Below, piece after piece: positions 11,411-20,455 of a DNA stretch of 64,000 nt. Both the position numbers and the translations under genes were made by a program. The stretch comes from Onthophagus taurus (lineage: Eukaryota > Arthropoda > Insecta > Coleoptera > Scarabaeidae): the NCBI RefSeq assembly GCF_036711975.1, contig NC_091973.1, forward strand, positions 16,864,001 to 16,928,000, written 5' to 3'. The notes beneath the pieces were generated by a model, which saw only the letters and a list, made by a program, of their open reading frames with translations, did not search any database and had not been told where the DNA came from. Numbering within the stretch: the stretch's first letter is position 1; each line of letters starts with the position of its first letter.

Positions 11411-11634
11411 TAAATTACGTCCTGTAGATGTCGTCCTCCTGTACGAATGCATTCTTGAAATCTGCTGTTGAGATTCTTCATGATTTTGATTTTCTCATTG
11501 ACCGCTGCAACATCTCAGCTCTCAGCTAGTACACTGTGAAATTAATCCTGGATTCTATGTTTTAACTCATCTAGAGTTCTTGATCGAGTAGTGTATACTT
11601 TACTCTTTAGGAAGCCCAACAACAAAAAATCGCA
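11411..11634 (-). pseudogene. mariner-like transposase C-terminal remnant
   Basis: The minus strand reads CDFLLLGFLKSKVYTTRSRT, the end of the DDE core of mariner-family transposases. It then reads a KIMKNLNSRFQECIRTGGRH segment and ends at TAA (11411-11413). Two in-frame stops occur in between. This is the usual position and wording of the mariner C-terminus. Only the last third of the protein is present. Confidence 0.75.
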
Positions 11635-11963
11635 ACAATCACAACTTGCTCAGAAATTGCACTCTCTACAAAGTATCAACCGCAACTGCTTGCTTACGAA
11701 TTGAACGCCGTGAATATCAAAAATTTTCCGCCAAAAATAGATAAATTATCAAATTATAATGTGTGTGCTTTTTTTGGAACTGAGTTTTCAGTGAATAGAA
11801 TTGATAAATTACTAAATATATAAAGAAAAAAAATTGTCTATAGACAAAGTTTGAGCAAAAAATCTAGATTTAGAATATTCGAAGTATAATTTGCGACGAC
11901 CTATCCTGGTTCGGTCCTAGGAAAAGGGGTCTTGGTGCCCTGTTATGTGTTCGGGATGTTAAC
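11635..11963. other. Unassigned intergenic sequence
   Basis: AT-rich. I see no gene or terminal structure. Confidence 0.4.
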
Positions 11964-11977
11964 GGTCTCGGGCGCCA
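11964..11977 (-). promoter_or_regulatory. Primer-binding-site-like sequence, tRNA-Lys type
   Basis: Read on the minus strand, TGGCGCCCGAGACC matches the start of tRNA-Lys-type primer sites (TGGCGCCCGA). It lies just downstream, in minus orientation, of an LTR-like region. Confidence 0.45.
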
Positions 11978-12723
11978 CCTTATGTTTAGAGAGTTAAGGA
12001 ACTCTTTCGCCTCCAGGTAACTTTTGGGGGTTACAGTCGGAGATCCAGGGATTCGGTATGGGAATGAAGAACACAAGAAAAATTCGGAATACAAATAACT
12101 ATCAACTTTATTAAAAATAAACAAATAAACAAATAGGAGGGCAGTTTATTGCTTTGTGACCACGGTCGGAGAATGGGGACGGTGGGAATAAATTGACAAG
12201 ACTTTGACTTTATAATAATTGAATTTAAATTAAACAAATAAAAAAAAATGAGGCGGAGGTATGGGATACACCTGGAAACCTTCCTAAGGTGCAAAGGAAC
12301 GGAATACTCGAAGAACCTTCCAAGAGTATTAAGGTTGGGACAAAATGTACAACAATCAATGAAAATTAACAGCAAAATAAAATCAAAGTCTATCAAAATA
12401 AATTGGACTTACGGTAAACTGAAATACGGATATTTCGGAAATTAACTATTGACGAAGACTGTTGTAGTACTTGTTGAAGACGGTCGTAGTACCGATGAAG
12501 AACTGTTAAAAGTCAGAATTTTGGCCGGCTATTTATACCATTTTGGGGCGAAAACTGGATTTTTCCGCGTGGGGGATCGTATCAGTACAAGTTATCAACG
12601 ACTAATTTACAATGCGCGGCGCTAATTAACAAAAATAGCAAAATTCTGACGGCGCTATCGGATGCGGGACATAAAATTACATAATTATAGTTTTTGAACG
12701 GGTAAAATCGGTTAAAGAACGGC
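11978..12723 (-). repeat. LTR-like region on the minus strand (tentative)
   Basis: In minus orientation this region has a TATAAATAG box (about 12529-12537), an AATAAA signal near 12100-12115, and then the tRNA-Lys-like primer site. Together these resemble U3-R-U5-PBS of an LTR element. The upstream boundary is unclear because the Polinton is inserted at 12730. Downstream frames do not show gag. Confidence 0.35.
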
Positions 12724-12729
12724 GGAGTA
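12724..12729. repeat. Target-site duplication, left (ggagta)
   Basis: The 6-bp ggagta recurs at 30050-30055 directly outside the other terminus. Polintons/Mavericks make 6-bp duplications. Confidence 0.93.
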
Positions 12730-12735
12730 AGTAGT

Positions 12736-13118
12736 ATAGAAACGCCGATTCTAGATAGGAAGTTGCTCCTCCGCTCCTCCGTGACGTCATCAGCCCAATG
12801 TAAAAGGATAGGGAAGGGTACCAACCTAAGGCGGAGGAGAAAAAAAAAATAGGTTGGTATTGGAAAAGTAACCAGATCTGGTGACTTTTAAAAAAAAGTA
12901 ACGCGCCACCTAGTGGTTGGTAGTTGAACTAAACCATTACCGACAAGGTAGACTGCTACTTGTTTTTTTAAAAGTCACCATATCTAGCTACCAACCTATT
13001 TTTTCCCCAAGCCTTTGGTTGACACCCCTCCCCCCCTATCCTTTTACATCGGGCGGATGACGTCACGAAGGAGCGGAGGAGCAACAACTTCCTGTCTAGA
13101 ATCGGCGTTTCTGAAAGA
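12736..13118. repeat. Foldback hairpin inside left TIR
   Basis: Bases 12736-12891 are an imperfect inverted repeat of 12966-13118, with a loop of about 75 bp. Shared stretches include GAAACGCCGATTCTAGA, GTAAAAGGATAGGG and TAGGTTGGTA. Both arms contain the palindrome TGACGTCA (12782-12789, 13058-13065), a CRE/ATF-type site. The single strand could fold into a long terminal hairpin. Confidence 0.85.
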
Positions 13119-13324
13119 TGGCGCGTTGAACGCATAAAGGCGCGCCTCACAACTCTTGAATGCGCGTGCGCAGGAACTTGGGAATATTCCGGAAAATAAT
13201 AATAACACAATTTAACACAATTTAATTCCCCCCCAATCAACCCAATAAAAGTATTAATAAACATTTTTATAATAATAAACATTACATAATAAATAGTTAC
13301 AAAAAAATAATAAAAACCTTAATG

Positions 13325-13642
13325 TTATGGTACTTTTTTTACAAATTCAATTATATGAGCGGGCTTCGGTTTACCACCATCCTTTATTATTATACACGAT
13401 ACATTGATCTTGTAACTCCAAAAAATTTCTTGATCGGTAGGTAAAAAAGAAACGTTGAGAAGCAAGCCCGCTTCTAACTCCACCACAACGGAAGGTGACG
13501 ACCATGCGCAGCTCGTAAGACGTTTTCCATTAACAATAAATATGGTAAAAGTGGTAAATCCAACTCAACTTCGAATAAATTTTTTCTTTGGTTTAAACTC
13601 ACAAAGACTGAAAAAAAAAACACAGAGACGACTATGAGACAT
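13325..13642 (-). pseudogene. TIR-borne diverged copy of the Polinton small gene (left)
   Basis: This minus-strand 318-bp frame is homologous to the single-copy gene at 27971-28276. Both share a PSVVxELEAG core, an upstream KRL..C.W segment and a closing FVKK at the C-terminus. One in-frame TGA interrupts it after KKKFIRS. T-rich tracts followed by CAG and GTGAGT words in the duplicated 5' part would allow splicing, so loss of function is not certain. The identical-length copy in the right TIR is at 29137-29454. Transcription would run outward, towards the terminus. Confidence 0.6.
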
Positions 13643-13777
13643 TGCGCGCGGTTTACGTTTGACGGGTAAATCCAACTCAACTTCGAATAAATTTTTTCTT
13701 TGGTTTAAACTCACAGAGACCGAAAAAAAAAGAAAAACACAGACGACTACGAGACATTGCGCGCGGTTTACGTTTGA
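13554..13777. repeat. Tandem duplication inside left TIR
   Basis: Two copies of a unit of about 112 bp (starting TCCAACTCAACTTCG and ending in GCGCGCGGTTTACGTTTGAC). It duplicates the 5' end of the TIR-borne small gene. It is mirrored at about 29002-29225. Confidence 0.85.
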
Positions 13778-14222
13778 CACGTTCGGTTTCTAAAGTAAAA
13801 CTGATTATGAGTTACGCGATACAATGCTTTCCTCGCCGGGGCGGAAGTGTCAACTTACGACAATCGGCGCGGCGCATCACCAAGTAAAGTGCAATGCACC
13901 TCGCCGGCGGAAGTGTCAAATTACAATCGGCGCGGCGCGGCTGCAATAATGCTGAGCAATGGAATAATTGACCTAAATGAAATGCTATACATATATATAT
14001 AATTAATATTAAGAAAGTAAAAAAATAATACAAATTATAAAATTGTTTTAATGCATTTTCATTAACAAAAATGATGTACGTGAAAAAAAAATACATTTAA
14101 ATAAAAGAAGGAAATGGTTTAAATAATACAATTTAATTTTCCCAATTAACCCAATTTAAATATATTGAAACATTTTAAAATACAATCTTGAAAGTTTATA
14201 CACAATTAAATATATACAAAAT

Positions 14223-14711
14223 TTAACAATCGGTAAAATTAACAAATATAGTATTTGCATTACGATACACATGCCAATAGTTATAATTGTAATAACAATC
14301 GTTAATATATTCAAAATCATTAACAGTAATATGGTCGTCAATAATTAATTTAGCTGATTCATTATCAGGAAAGTATCCATTAACTTTTAGGAAGTCTTTA
14401 AATTTCCGATGATCTTCAAAGTCTTCATCACTACCAACATACAGAATATCACCCTTGCGATAAACCCTCCATATGTTATTTTCAAATTCACAAAATTGTA
14501 CAAATTGCGAATCATTTATTTTATCACCATCGATGTCTCGTATGTCTACAAGTACCAAATCGAGCTGGGTAATTTCTTCTGGGAAATCGGTATTTAAACA
14601 CTGCTTCAGTTTAAGACGAAAGTCAGTCCAAGACATTATGACCACGATGTGAACACTTCGATTTTTAAAAGGTAACTGAGGCACATATGATTTAAATTTA
14701 CAATTAAACAT
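14223..14711 (-). CDS. Polinton small acidic protein, unknown function
   Basis: 162 codons from ATG 14711. A second Met at residue 26 (MSWTDFRLKLKQCL) may be the true start, because the first 25 residues are basic and unlike the rest. The body is acidic (DIRDIDGDKINDS, DEDFEDHRKF) and rich in aromatic residues near the end, with an internal echo (NIWRVYRKGDILYV and NYWHVYRNANTIFV) suggesting a duplicated small fold. No signal peptide or membrane span. It is the last gene of the minus-strand block, between the polymerase and the left TIR. I do not recognise the family. Confidence 0.65.
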   Translation of the reverse strand: MFNCKFKSYVPQLPFKNRSVHIVVIMSWTDFRLKLKQCLNTDFPEEITQLDLVLVDIRDIDGDKINDSQFVQFCEFENNIWRVYRKGDILYVGSDEDFEDHRKFKDFLKVNGYFPDNESAKLIIDDHITVNDFEYINDCYYNYNYWHVYRNANTIFVNFTDC

Positions 14712-14789
14712 AATTTTTTAAAAGTCAACTAAATAACAGCAGAATTTAACTTACAACTAAAATGGATTTACATCAAAAATTTAAATAAT

Positions 14790-14912
14790 AAAAAGGATTT
14801 CGATGGAGTAACGTTAACAAATACCTTAGTGGCCGAATTGAACTTACAACATAAAGGGAATAGAAAATTACATTTAAACGCGATTCGCAATTCAACCATC
14901 GAAATCCTTTTT
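14790..14912. repeat. Subterminal inverted repeat (hairpin)
   Basis: AAAAAGGATTTCGATGG (14790-14806) and its perfect reverse complement (14896-14912) enclose an 89-bp spacer between two minus-strand genes. A related arm sequence (AAAAGGTTTCGGTGG) forms a second hairpin at the other end of the element. Confidence 0.85.
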
Positions 14913-14944
14913 TTACAATTATATAATCAAAAAATATAAACTAT

Positions 14945-17900
14945 TTATGATAATGGAGTGTTGATACGATAGTGACCCCACGCTAATGTACTCACCCCAT
15001 CATCATTAATATAACGTTTCGAATCACGTGATGAAAGAGCCAATTTATTTTGTAGCATGGTATATATGCTATGCTTTTGACTTCTGAACAAGTATTGTTT
15101 CATGTAAATATCTCGTTTTGACGTTAAACATTCCAAATAATGTTCAAAGGTAATTTTGCGTTTAACCACAGCCTTCTTTACACCTTTAGCCTTTTTAGTG
15201 ATACGGCCGGAACAGACCCTATTAGCGTACAATTTAGAACGTAAACCAATAAATTCTGACATGATTCTACCGGAATTTTCATCTTTCATCAACCCCAATA
15301 CCGCTTTATTTTGTAGTGGGATGCTAAACTCATTATCCGGAAGATAATTTGACGTATCGAAGCGTTCTAAATTATCTTTAACGAATGCATACACATCATC
15401 TGTGGTAATGGACACAGTGAAGCTGTCGGTATCCATGTAGCACAATTGAATTTCAGAGCCAAATTTAGGTTTCAAAAAATCATAATAAAATTGGTACATG
15501 AGTAATTTAGAAATTTCCAAAACTGCAAACCCTACATATAAGGGTTTATCGTAAACCACATGCAGATGTTCCATTTGAATAGCCGAAAATGTTTCCGTAA
15601 AAATTTTTATATTCTTAAAATTTAATTTAGCAATTAGACTACGTGCCCCTAATTTTGGTCTACCCGTTCTCTTACCTATATCTTCCCAACTTGTCACTAA
15701 CCTCACATCGACCCTTTTATCTACATTTTCCATAGTTTTACCGAAAACCGCATTATTCATTAATTTAAAAAAGTCCTTTTCAAAACTATTCTTAGCAGTT
15801 TGACGTAAATGTGTGTTAACGTCGATGTAAGGTTTAAGCCAAGCTGATTGTTTAAAAGATAAAATACGATTAATTTTTCTAACTATAAGACCGTGAGCGA
15901 CGGCATGGTTTAAATTTCTATAATGAATTACATAATTTTTCTTATTAAATAAATTTGGAATAAGTCTTTTATCGCTTACGCTTTTAGAGTTTGGCGGGCA
16001 TATATTTTCGGCTAGAAATGGTAGGTCGTTATGCAAATCGTGTAATTCGCGCGGATATTCAATATCAACGTTCAATATATACCCGTAATCTGAGGTATCG
16101 GATACGTTTCTAAATTCGAAACTTCCAATTTGGGCCGCATCCAACCAAACAAACTCATTAACGGGCATATATTGAGACATTGCCCATCCATAGAGGTTAT
16201 TTGCATCCCAATACATTAAATAATTTGAAGGTAAATCGGTGTTGAAAGTACCATCGGCCATATATTTATTATTTCCCTTAGCGTGACGATGACCGCAAAA
16301 CGAGATGCCCCCGCGAATTCCCTTTTTAATGAAATGTACCTGATCTATATCTGTTAAAAGTTCGAGTTTGATCTGCGTGAACTTAAGCATAGCATCCCAA
16401 GATAAACCTGGCGCTGTATAATAATGGGCAGGGTCTAACCCATAAGTACTAAAACAAACCTCTCGAAACTTTTCAAAGATGTCTGCAAGTAAAAGTACAT
16501 CGGTCTTTAGATATAGATCTGAATACTCACGTAAATTTTGACACCCGAATGTACGCCAAACGGTTTGCGCATGATTGTATTCATCTTCACTTATACCATC
16601 GAAGCTCAGCTTATTCATAAAAGCATCTTTAGAGGGTAATGATGTTTCACCCAATCTATCAATAGAATCAATATACTGATAAGGAAAAATACCCTTTCTT
16701 GTTAACAATTTAAACTGTTCGTGACGTATGAAAAATTTTTTAACGTGGATAAAGTCATCGTCCACAAGATTGCTGGCGAGCGAATCGAGAGAGGATGCCA
16801 TGAACCTAAATGAATCTACAAAGCGCATTTTCATGTAGACGTTTTCAAAATCATCTTTGTGCTGTTTTTTAACGCGATCAACTAAAACGTTTTTACTAAA
16901 GCTAATGTATTTTTCCTTGTTGTTGGGTAAAACATCGATACCACCCTCCGAATCGATATCAGCTAATTCCTTTACGAATAAGTGTGAATCATACCCGCTA
17001 AAATTGTGAAGAAATATCGGAATGAAATTAGGGAGTTTGAAATTAAGGTTACACGTTGAATGTGCGGCACCTCTAAATCTGCCGGTAATATGACAATGGT
17101 CGTGAACCTTATTCTGATTAAAACCATCAAACGGTGACTTACAAATATGGCATAACGAAGCCGAATTAAATTTCAATTCCTCTTCAGCGGTTAGAGGTAG
17201 CATTGGTTTAATACATTTTAAATATTCGTTGTAAATAAATTTAACGTCCTCGATTAATTTTGAAACAAAAACTTTACCACAATCGAGGCCCGTATACGTT
17301 TCGAATTTATAATATTTAACATCGGATGTTGAAACGATATAATAAGCAAAGCTATACGGCATGTGTATATCTACCGCTTCGGTAAAAGATGTTGAAGTAC
17401 TAGGTTCGCAAAACTCTACCGGCTTTAAAATCGATTCAAAATCCGCATATATAACAAAGGGAACGTTTTGAGTATTTTTATAATTATTAAATTGTAAAAT
17501 ATTTTCAGGCGTATACGAACCTAGAAAGTTTGGCCTTGAGCGCACATTTTTCGATGGTAAAATGGTTTTAATATGATTACAATCATGCAGTTGATGATCG
17601 TTTAACAACTTTTGTGTGGAAAAGCGTGTTAAACAACCATCGCAAAGGTGTACAGAATGACCGTGGTTGTATACTTGTTTAGAAATCAAACGTGATAGAT
17701 TTACAATTAAAACGTAATGTCCGTGTCCATTTTCATATAAATAAAGTAAATTTATATGGGTATCCCGTCGATTTTTTGTAAAATAAATTGGCCCTTCCAC
17801 CACGTATTCTTTGGATGATTTAACTAGTTCATAAATATTTATACTTAAATTATTTAATTGTTCAATTTTAGGAATGTCTTTTAAATGCACGGGAAAGTTT

Positions 17901-19090
17901 ATATCTTTTAAATTTAATACGGTTGAAAAGTGCGGGTACGATGATGTTAAGTTTCTATTACTTTCAACCGGTCGCAGATGAGATACGAGACTCCAAGCTA
18001 AACAAGCGTTGTCATCGTAGTTTTTGATGTTGATGCATGCTTTCTTGGTAGCGATTGATTCAGGAAGCGGGATGTACGACGAGCCGGGTATAGGTTGGAA
18101 TTTGTTGATGTTTAGAAGAAGGTATGAAATAGAGAAGAAGGCCCAACCGGACCCCCTCTCCTGAAACTCTTCAGCTTGATGGTTAATACTTGCCACCATC
18201 TCATCATAAGTTTCAATAAAATCGGCGAATTGTGTAATTACTTCGAATTTGGTATTAAAATTCTTTTCGGACGCGGTAACGGTCTCATCTCCATTTTCAT
18301 TAATTGTTGTTTTAATAAAAATGGATAAAAGCTCGAGTTGCACCTTCACCGAGCCGTTCAGGTTCATGTAAGATGTGATAATATTTCCGACAGTATTTCG
18401 GGTACGCGCAAGATATGTGGAGATATCATCATCATCATCATCACGATCTCCGGATATTTTATAAGACGCAACTCGATCTTTGTAACAAGTTGCAATCTTC
18501 TCAACACCTTTCTCAACCTCTATCGTATGATTCATCCTGAGATGTGACTCCAAAGCCATATGATTCATGAAAGAAATTCCACACAAATCGCATAGCTTTG
18601 ATCTATTATCACCTGATAGCGGTTGAGGAAGGTGTTTAGAAGGTTGCAAAATTGACCTTACCGCCGACGTCGATGATGTAGATGGTGGTACATCGATGGT
18701 GGATTTTGCTTTCGAACAATTTGCCATTGCTGGAGGTGGCGCTTGGCGTTGAGGACCAACTTCTAAACCATTATCACCCAACAGCGGTTGAGGAAGACGT
18801 TCAGAAGGTTGCAAAATTGACCTCACCGCCGATGATGTAGATGGTGGTACATCGATGGTGGGTTTCGCTTTCAAATAATTTGCCATTGCTGGAGGTGGCG
18901 CTTGACGCTGAGGACCAACTTCTAAACCATGCACTAATCTTTTATGTCTTTGAAAATTGTCGAATCTCGAAAAAGATTTATCGCATAAAGAACACTCGTT
19001 CCTAGCGTTATTAGTATGCGAATGTCGCGTGTGCCGATCGAGGTTCCTTTTGGCGCTGAATGACTTTTGACACTTATCACACGCGAACAT
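14945..19090 (-). CDS. polB: Protein-primed DNA polymerase B with N-terminal C2H2 zinc fingers
   Basis: 1,381 residues from ATG 19090. It copies the linear element genome, primed by a terminal protein. Order: two C2H2 fingers (about 3-55); a tandemly repeated proline-rich segment (GLEVGPQRQAPPPAMAN twice, about 57-165); a third C2H2 finger (CDLCGISFMNHMALESH); and a fourth Cys/His motif near 480. Then the 3'-5' exonuclease: YADFESIL (about 550), HNFSGYDSHLF and YLKTDVLLLADIF. Then the polymerase: DANNLYGWAM (motif A, about 960), NNAVFGKTMENV (motif B, about 1113) and YMDTDSF (motif C, about 1220). Catalytic aspartates are present in all motifs and the frame is intact. It is the longest gene of the minus-strand block, downstream of the integrase. 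Confidence 0.96.
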   Translation of the reverse strand: MFACDKCQKSFSAKRNLDRHTRHSHTNNARNECSLCDKSFSRFDNFQRHKRLVHGLEVGPQRQAPPPAMANYLKAKPTIDVPPSTSSAVRSILQPSERLPQPLLGDNGLEVGPQRQAPPPAMANCSKAKSTIDVPPSTSSTSAVRSILQPSKHLPQPLSGDNRSKLCDLCGISFMNHMALESHLRMNHTIEVEKGVEKIATCYKDRVASYKISGDRDDDDDDISTYLARTRNTVGNIITSYMNLNGSVKVQLELLSIFIKTTINENGDETVTASEKNFNTKFEVITQFADFIETYDEMVASINHQAEEFQERGSGWAFFSISYLLLNINKFQPIPGSSYIPLPESIATKKACINIKNYDDNACLAWSLVSHLRPVESNRNLTSSYPHFSTVLNLKDINFPVHLKDIPKIEQLNNLSINIYELVKSSKEYVVEGPIYFTKNRRDTHINLLYLYENGHGHYVLIVNLSRLISKQVYNHGHSVHLCDGCLTRFSTQKLLNDHQLHDCNHIKTILPSKNVRSRPNFLGSYTPENILQFNNYKNTQNVPFVIYADFESILKPVEFCEPSTSTSFTEAVDIHMPYSFAYYIVSTSDVKYYKFETYTGLDCGKVFVSKLIEDVKFIYNEYLKCIKPMLPLTAEEELKFNSASLCHICKSPFDGFNQNKVHDHCHITGRFRGAAHSTCNLNFKLPNFIPIFLHNFSGYDSHLFVKELADIDSEGGIDVLPNNKEKYISFSKNVLVDRVKKQHKDDFENVYMKMRFVDSFRFMASSLDSLASNLVDDDFIHVKKFFIRHEQFKLLTRKGIFPYQYIDSIDRLGETSLPSKDAFMNKLSFDGISEDEYNHAQTVWRTFGCQNLREYSDLYLKTDVLLLADIFEKFREVCFSTYGLDPAHYYTAPGLSWDAMLKFTQIKLELLTDIDQVHFIKKGIRGGISFCGHRHAKGNNKYMADGTFNTDLPSNYLMYWDANNLYGWAMSQYMPVNEFVWLDAAQIGSFEFRNVSDTSDYGYILNVDIEYPRELHDLHNDLPFLAENICPPNSKSVSDKRLIPNLFNKKNYVIHYRNLNHAVAHGLIVRKINRILSFKQSAWLKPYIDVNTHLRQTAKNSFEKDFFKLMNNAVFGKTMENVDKRVDVRLVTSWEDIGKRTGRPKLGARSLIAKLNFKNIKIFTETFSAIQMEHLHVVYDKPLYVGFAVLEISKLLMYQFYYDFLKPKFGSEIQLCYMDTDSFTVSITTDDVYAFVKDNLERFDTSNYLPDNEFSIPLQNKAVLGLMKDENSGRIMSEFIGLRSKLYANRVCSGRITKKAKGVKKAVVKRKITFEHYLECLTSKRDIYMKQYLFRSQKHSIYTMLQNKLALSSRDSKRYINDDGVSTLAWGHYRINTPLS

Positions 19091-19194
19091 CTTCAAAGAG
19101 ATTTGAAATTGAGAGTGTCAAATATAAACTTTAACGAGAGCAACCGCTTATTAAAACTGCTGATGTTGCGAGTACCACAGATGACTGTGAAGTA

Positions 19195-19385
19195 AAAAGT
19201 TTCTAGAAATAATAGGTATTTATATTAGATAAAAATGCAAACTAAGCAGTTTTTATTAAATCGTCGAGGTTCAGTAAAGTTCAATGCACCACGTCAGTGG
19301 AAGTGTTAAATTACATTGTGGTTACAATAATGCTGAGCAATAGAATTATTGGTGTAAATGAAATACGGATAAATAGAAATTTAAA
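19195..19385 (+). repeat. Inner TIR-like repeat, left
   Basis: Lies in the gap between polymerase and integrase. Bases 19270-19370 are a diverged copy, same orientation, of the left TIR inner part (13882-13985; shared GCTGAGCAAT, AAATGAAAT). Bases 19200-19260 (TTTCTAGAA, ATGCAAAC..AAGCAGTTTTTA) are inverted at 27690-27850. Confidence 0.75.
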
Positions 19386-19510
19386 ACGCTAATTAATTAT
19401 AAGGATGTAATAAATGAAAAGTTTTTAAATAAATAATAGGATTTATTAATATTTAAGTTGACAATAATGTAAAGTAAATATACGTTTTACTTAGAAAAAA
19501 ACATTTAAAC

Positions 19511-20455
19511 CTAAACGATATTGTCTTTCGGTATCCAACTGTTATGGGATGAATCGAATCCTAACCACTTAACGAACACTTGATTCTTTCTTCTGTTTAA
19601 CACTTTTTCAACAAGATACACATCAGGTTGTTTGGATCTTTGAAGTTCGAATTCATAAAAAGCTCCTTTAATAGGTTGTCCACTCATATCTTCTAATAAA
19701 TAAGAAATTGGATTCGTAATTTGTGTTTTAACTATTTTAAATAACTCAGTGGTCCAGTTGGGTAAATATCCCTTATCGAAGACATGCTTATGCTTGCTAA
19801 TGCGAACTACATCTCCAACATTAAAGTTTCCCTTACCGGCAATTTTAATATGATTGTACACCGTATTGAGAAGTTTATTTTCTACAGATTTCGAATTTAT
19901 TTGAGATGGTTTCATTTTCGTGGTTGAATGCTTTGAATTATTATATTGAGTTGTAATAGCATCCAATAAGTGTAACCATTTATGATTTCCGTAAAGACTA
20001 AACATTTTATACAACTTTTGTTTTATGGTTCTAATTACGCGTTCAGCTATTGCAGCCTTCATTACGCTATACGTTGAATAATGATTAATTTTAAATTCCA
20101 TCATCAACTTTTTGAAGTGTGTATTGTAAAATTCCTTTCCCTGATCAGTTTGTAGATTTTTAGGTACACGACCTTCAGAGAGAATTGAACGTAACGCGTG
20201 TATTACATCTGTTGAGGATTTATTTTTTAACGGCCGCATCCAGAGATACTTTGAAAAACAATCGATAACCACTAAGATGTATTTATGTCCAACATTGATT
20301 TTACCAAATTCAATCATTTCAATAAGATCAGCTTGCCATAAATCATCGATCCCCTTCAATATAGTTCTGCGTCTAGGAAATAAACGTCTAGCGGGACGAT
20401 GAAGTTCTTCAACTATAGTTTGTTTCGCTTTCGATACCTGCATTCTTACGCTCAT
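19511..20455 (-). CDS. int: Retroviral-type integrase with C-terminal chromodomain
   Basis: 314 residues. It inserts element DNA into the host genome. The DDE core shows WQADLIEM (D43), LQTDQGKEF (D104) and AAIAERVIRT (E138). A strand-rich linker and a C-terminal chromodomain follow (VEKVLNRRKNQVFVKWLGFD, ending NSWIPKDNIV, about 280-314), which could guide insertion to modified histones. An in-frame TAA lies immediately upstream of ATG 20455, so the N-terminal HHCC zinc domain common in this family is absent unless supplied by splicing. The start overlaps the end of the upstream coiled-coil gene by 47 bp. The frame is intact. Confidence 0.95.
   Translation of the reverse strand: MSVRMQVSKAKQTIVEELHRPARRLFPRRRTILKGIDDLWQADLIEMIEFGKINVGHKYILVVIDCFSKYLWMRPLKNKSSTDVIHALRSILSEGRVPKNLQTDQGKEFYNTHFKKLMMEFKINHYSTYSVMKAAIAERVIRTIKQKLYKMFSLYGNHKWLHLLDAITTQYNNSKHSTTKMKPSQINSKSVENKLLNTVYNHIKIAGKGNFNVGDVVRISKHKHVFDKGYLPNWTTELFKIVKTQITNPISYLLEDMSGQPIKGAFYEFELQRSKQPDVYLVEKVLNRRKNQVFVKWLGFDSSHNSWIPKDNIV

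Larger units (their letters stand above)
12730..14114 (+). repeat. Left terminal inverted repeat of Polinton
   Basis: About 1,385 bp, inverted at 28684-30049. The outer part is near-identical between the ends; the inner 250 bp is more diverged, with small indels. It contains a terminal foldback (12736-13118), a diverged copy of a small element gene on the minus strand, a 112-bp tandem duplication (about 13554-13777) and GC-rich ggcgcggcgc words (13865-13940). Confidence 0.93.

Noticed and set aside
12968..13282. Open frame across the TIR foldback (MRSTRHLSETPILDRKLLLL type) as a gene
   Set aside because: It lies within the inverted arms, has no recognisable domain and is duplicated only because the TIR is.
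13474..13780. Short hydrophobic open frames in the TIRs (PSNVNRAQCLIVVSVFFF type) as membrane proteins
   Set aside because: They are alternative frames of the tandemly duplicated TIR region with T-rich tracts. The frame homologous to the element's own small gene explains the sequence better.
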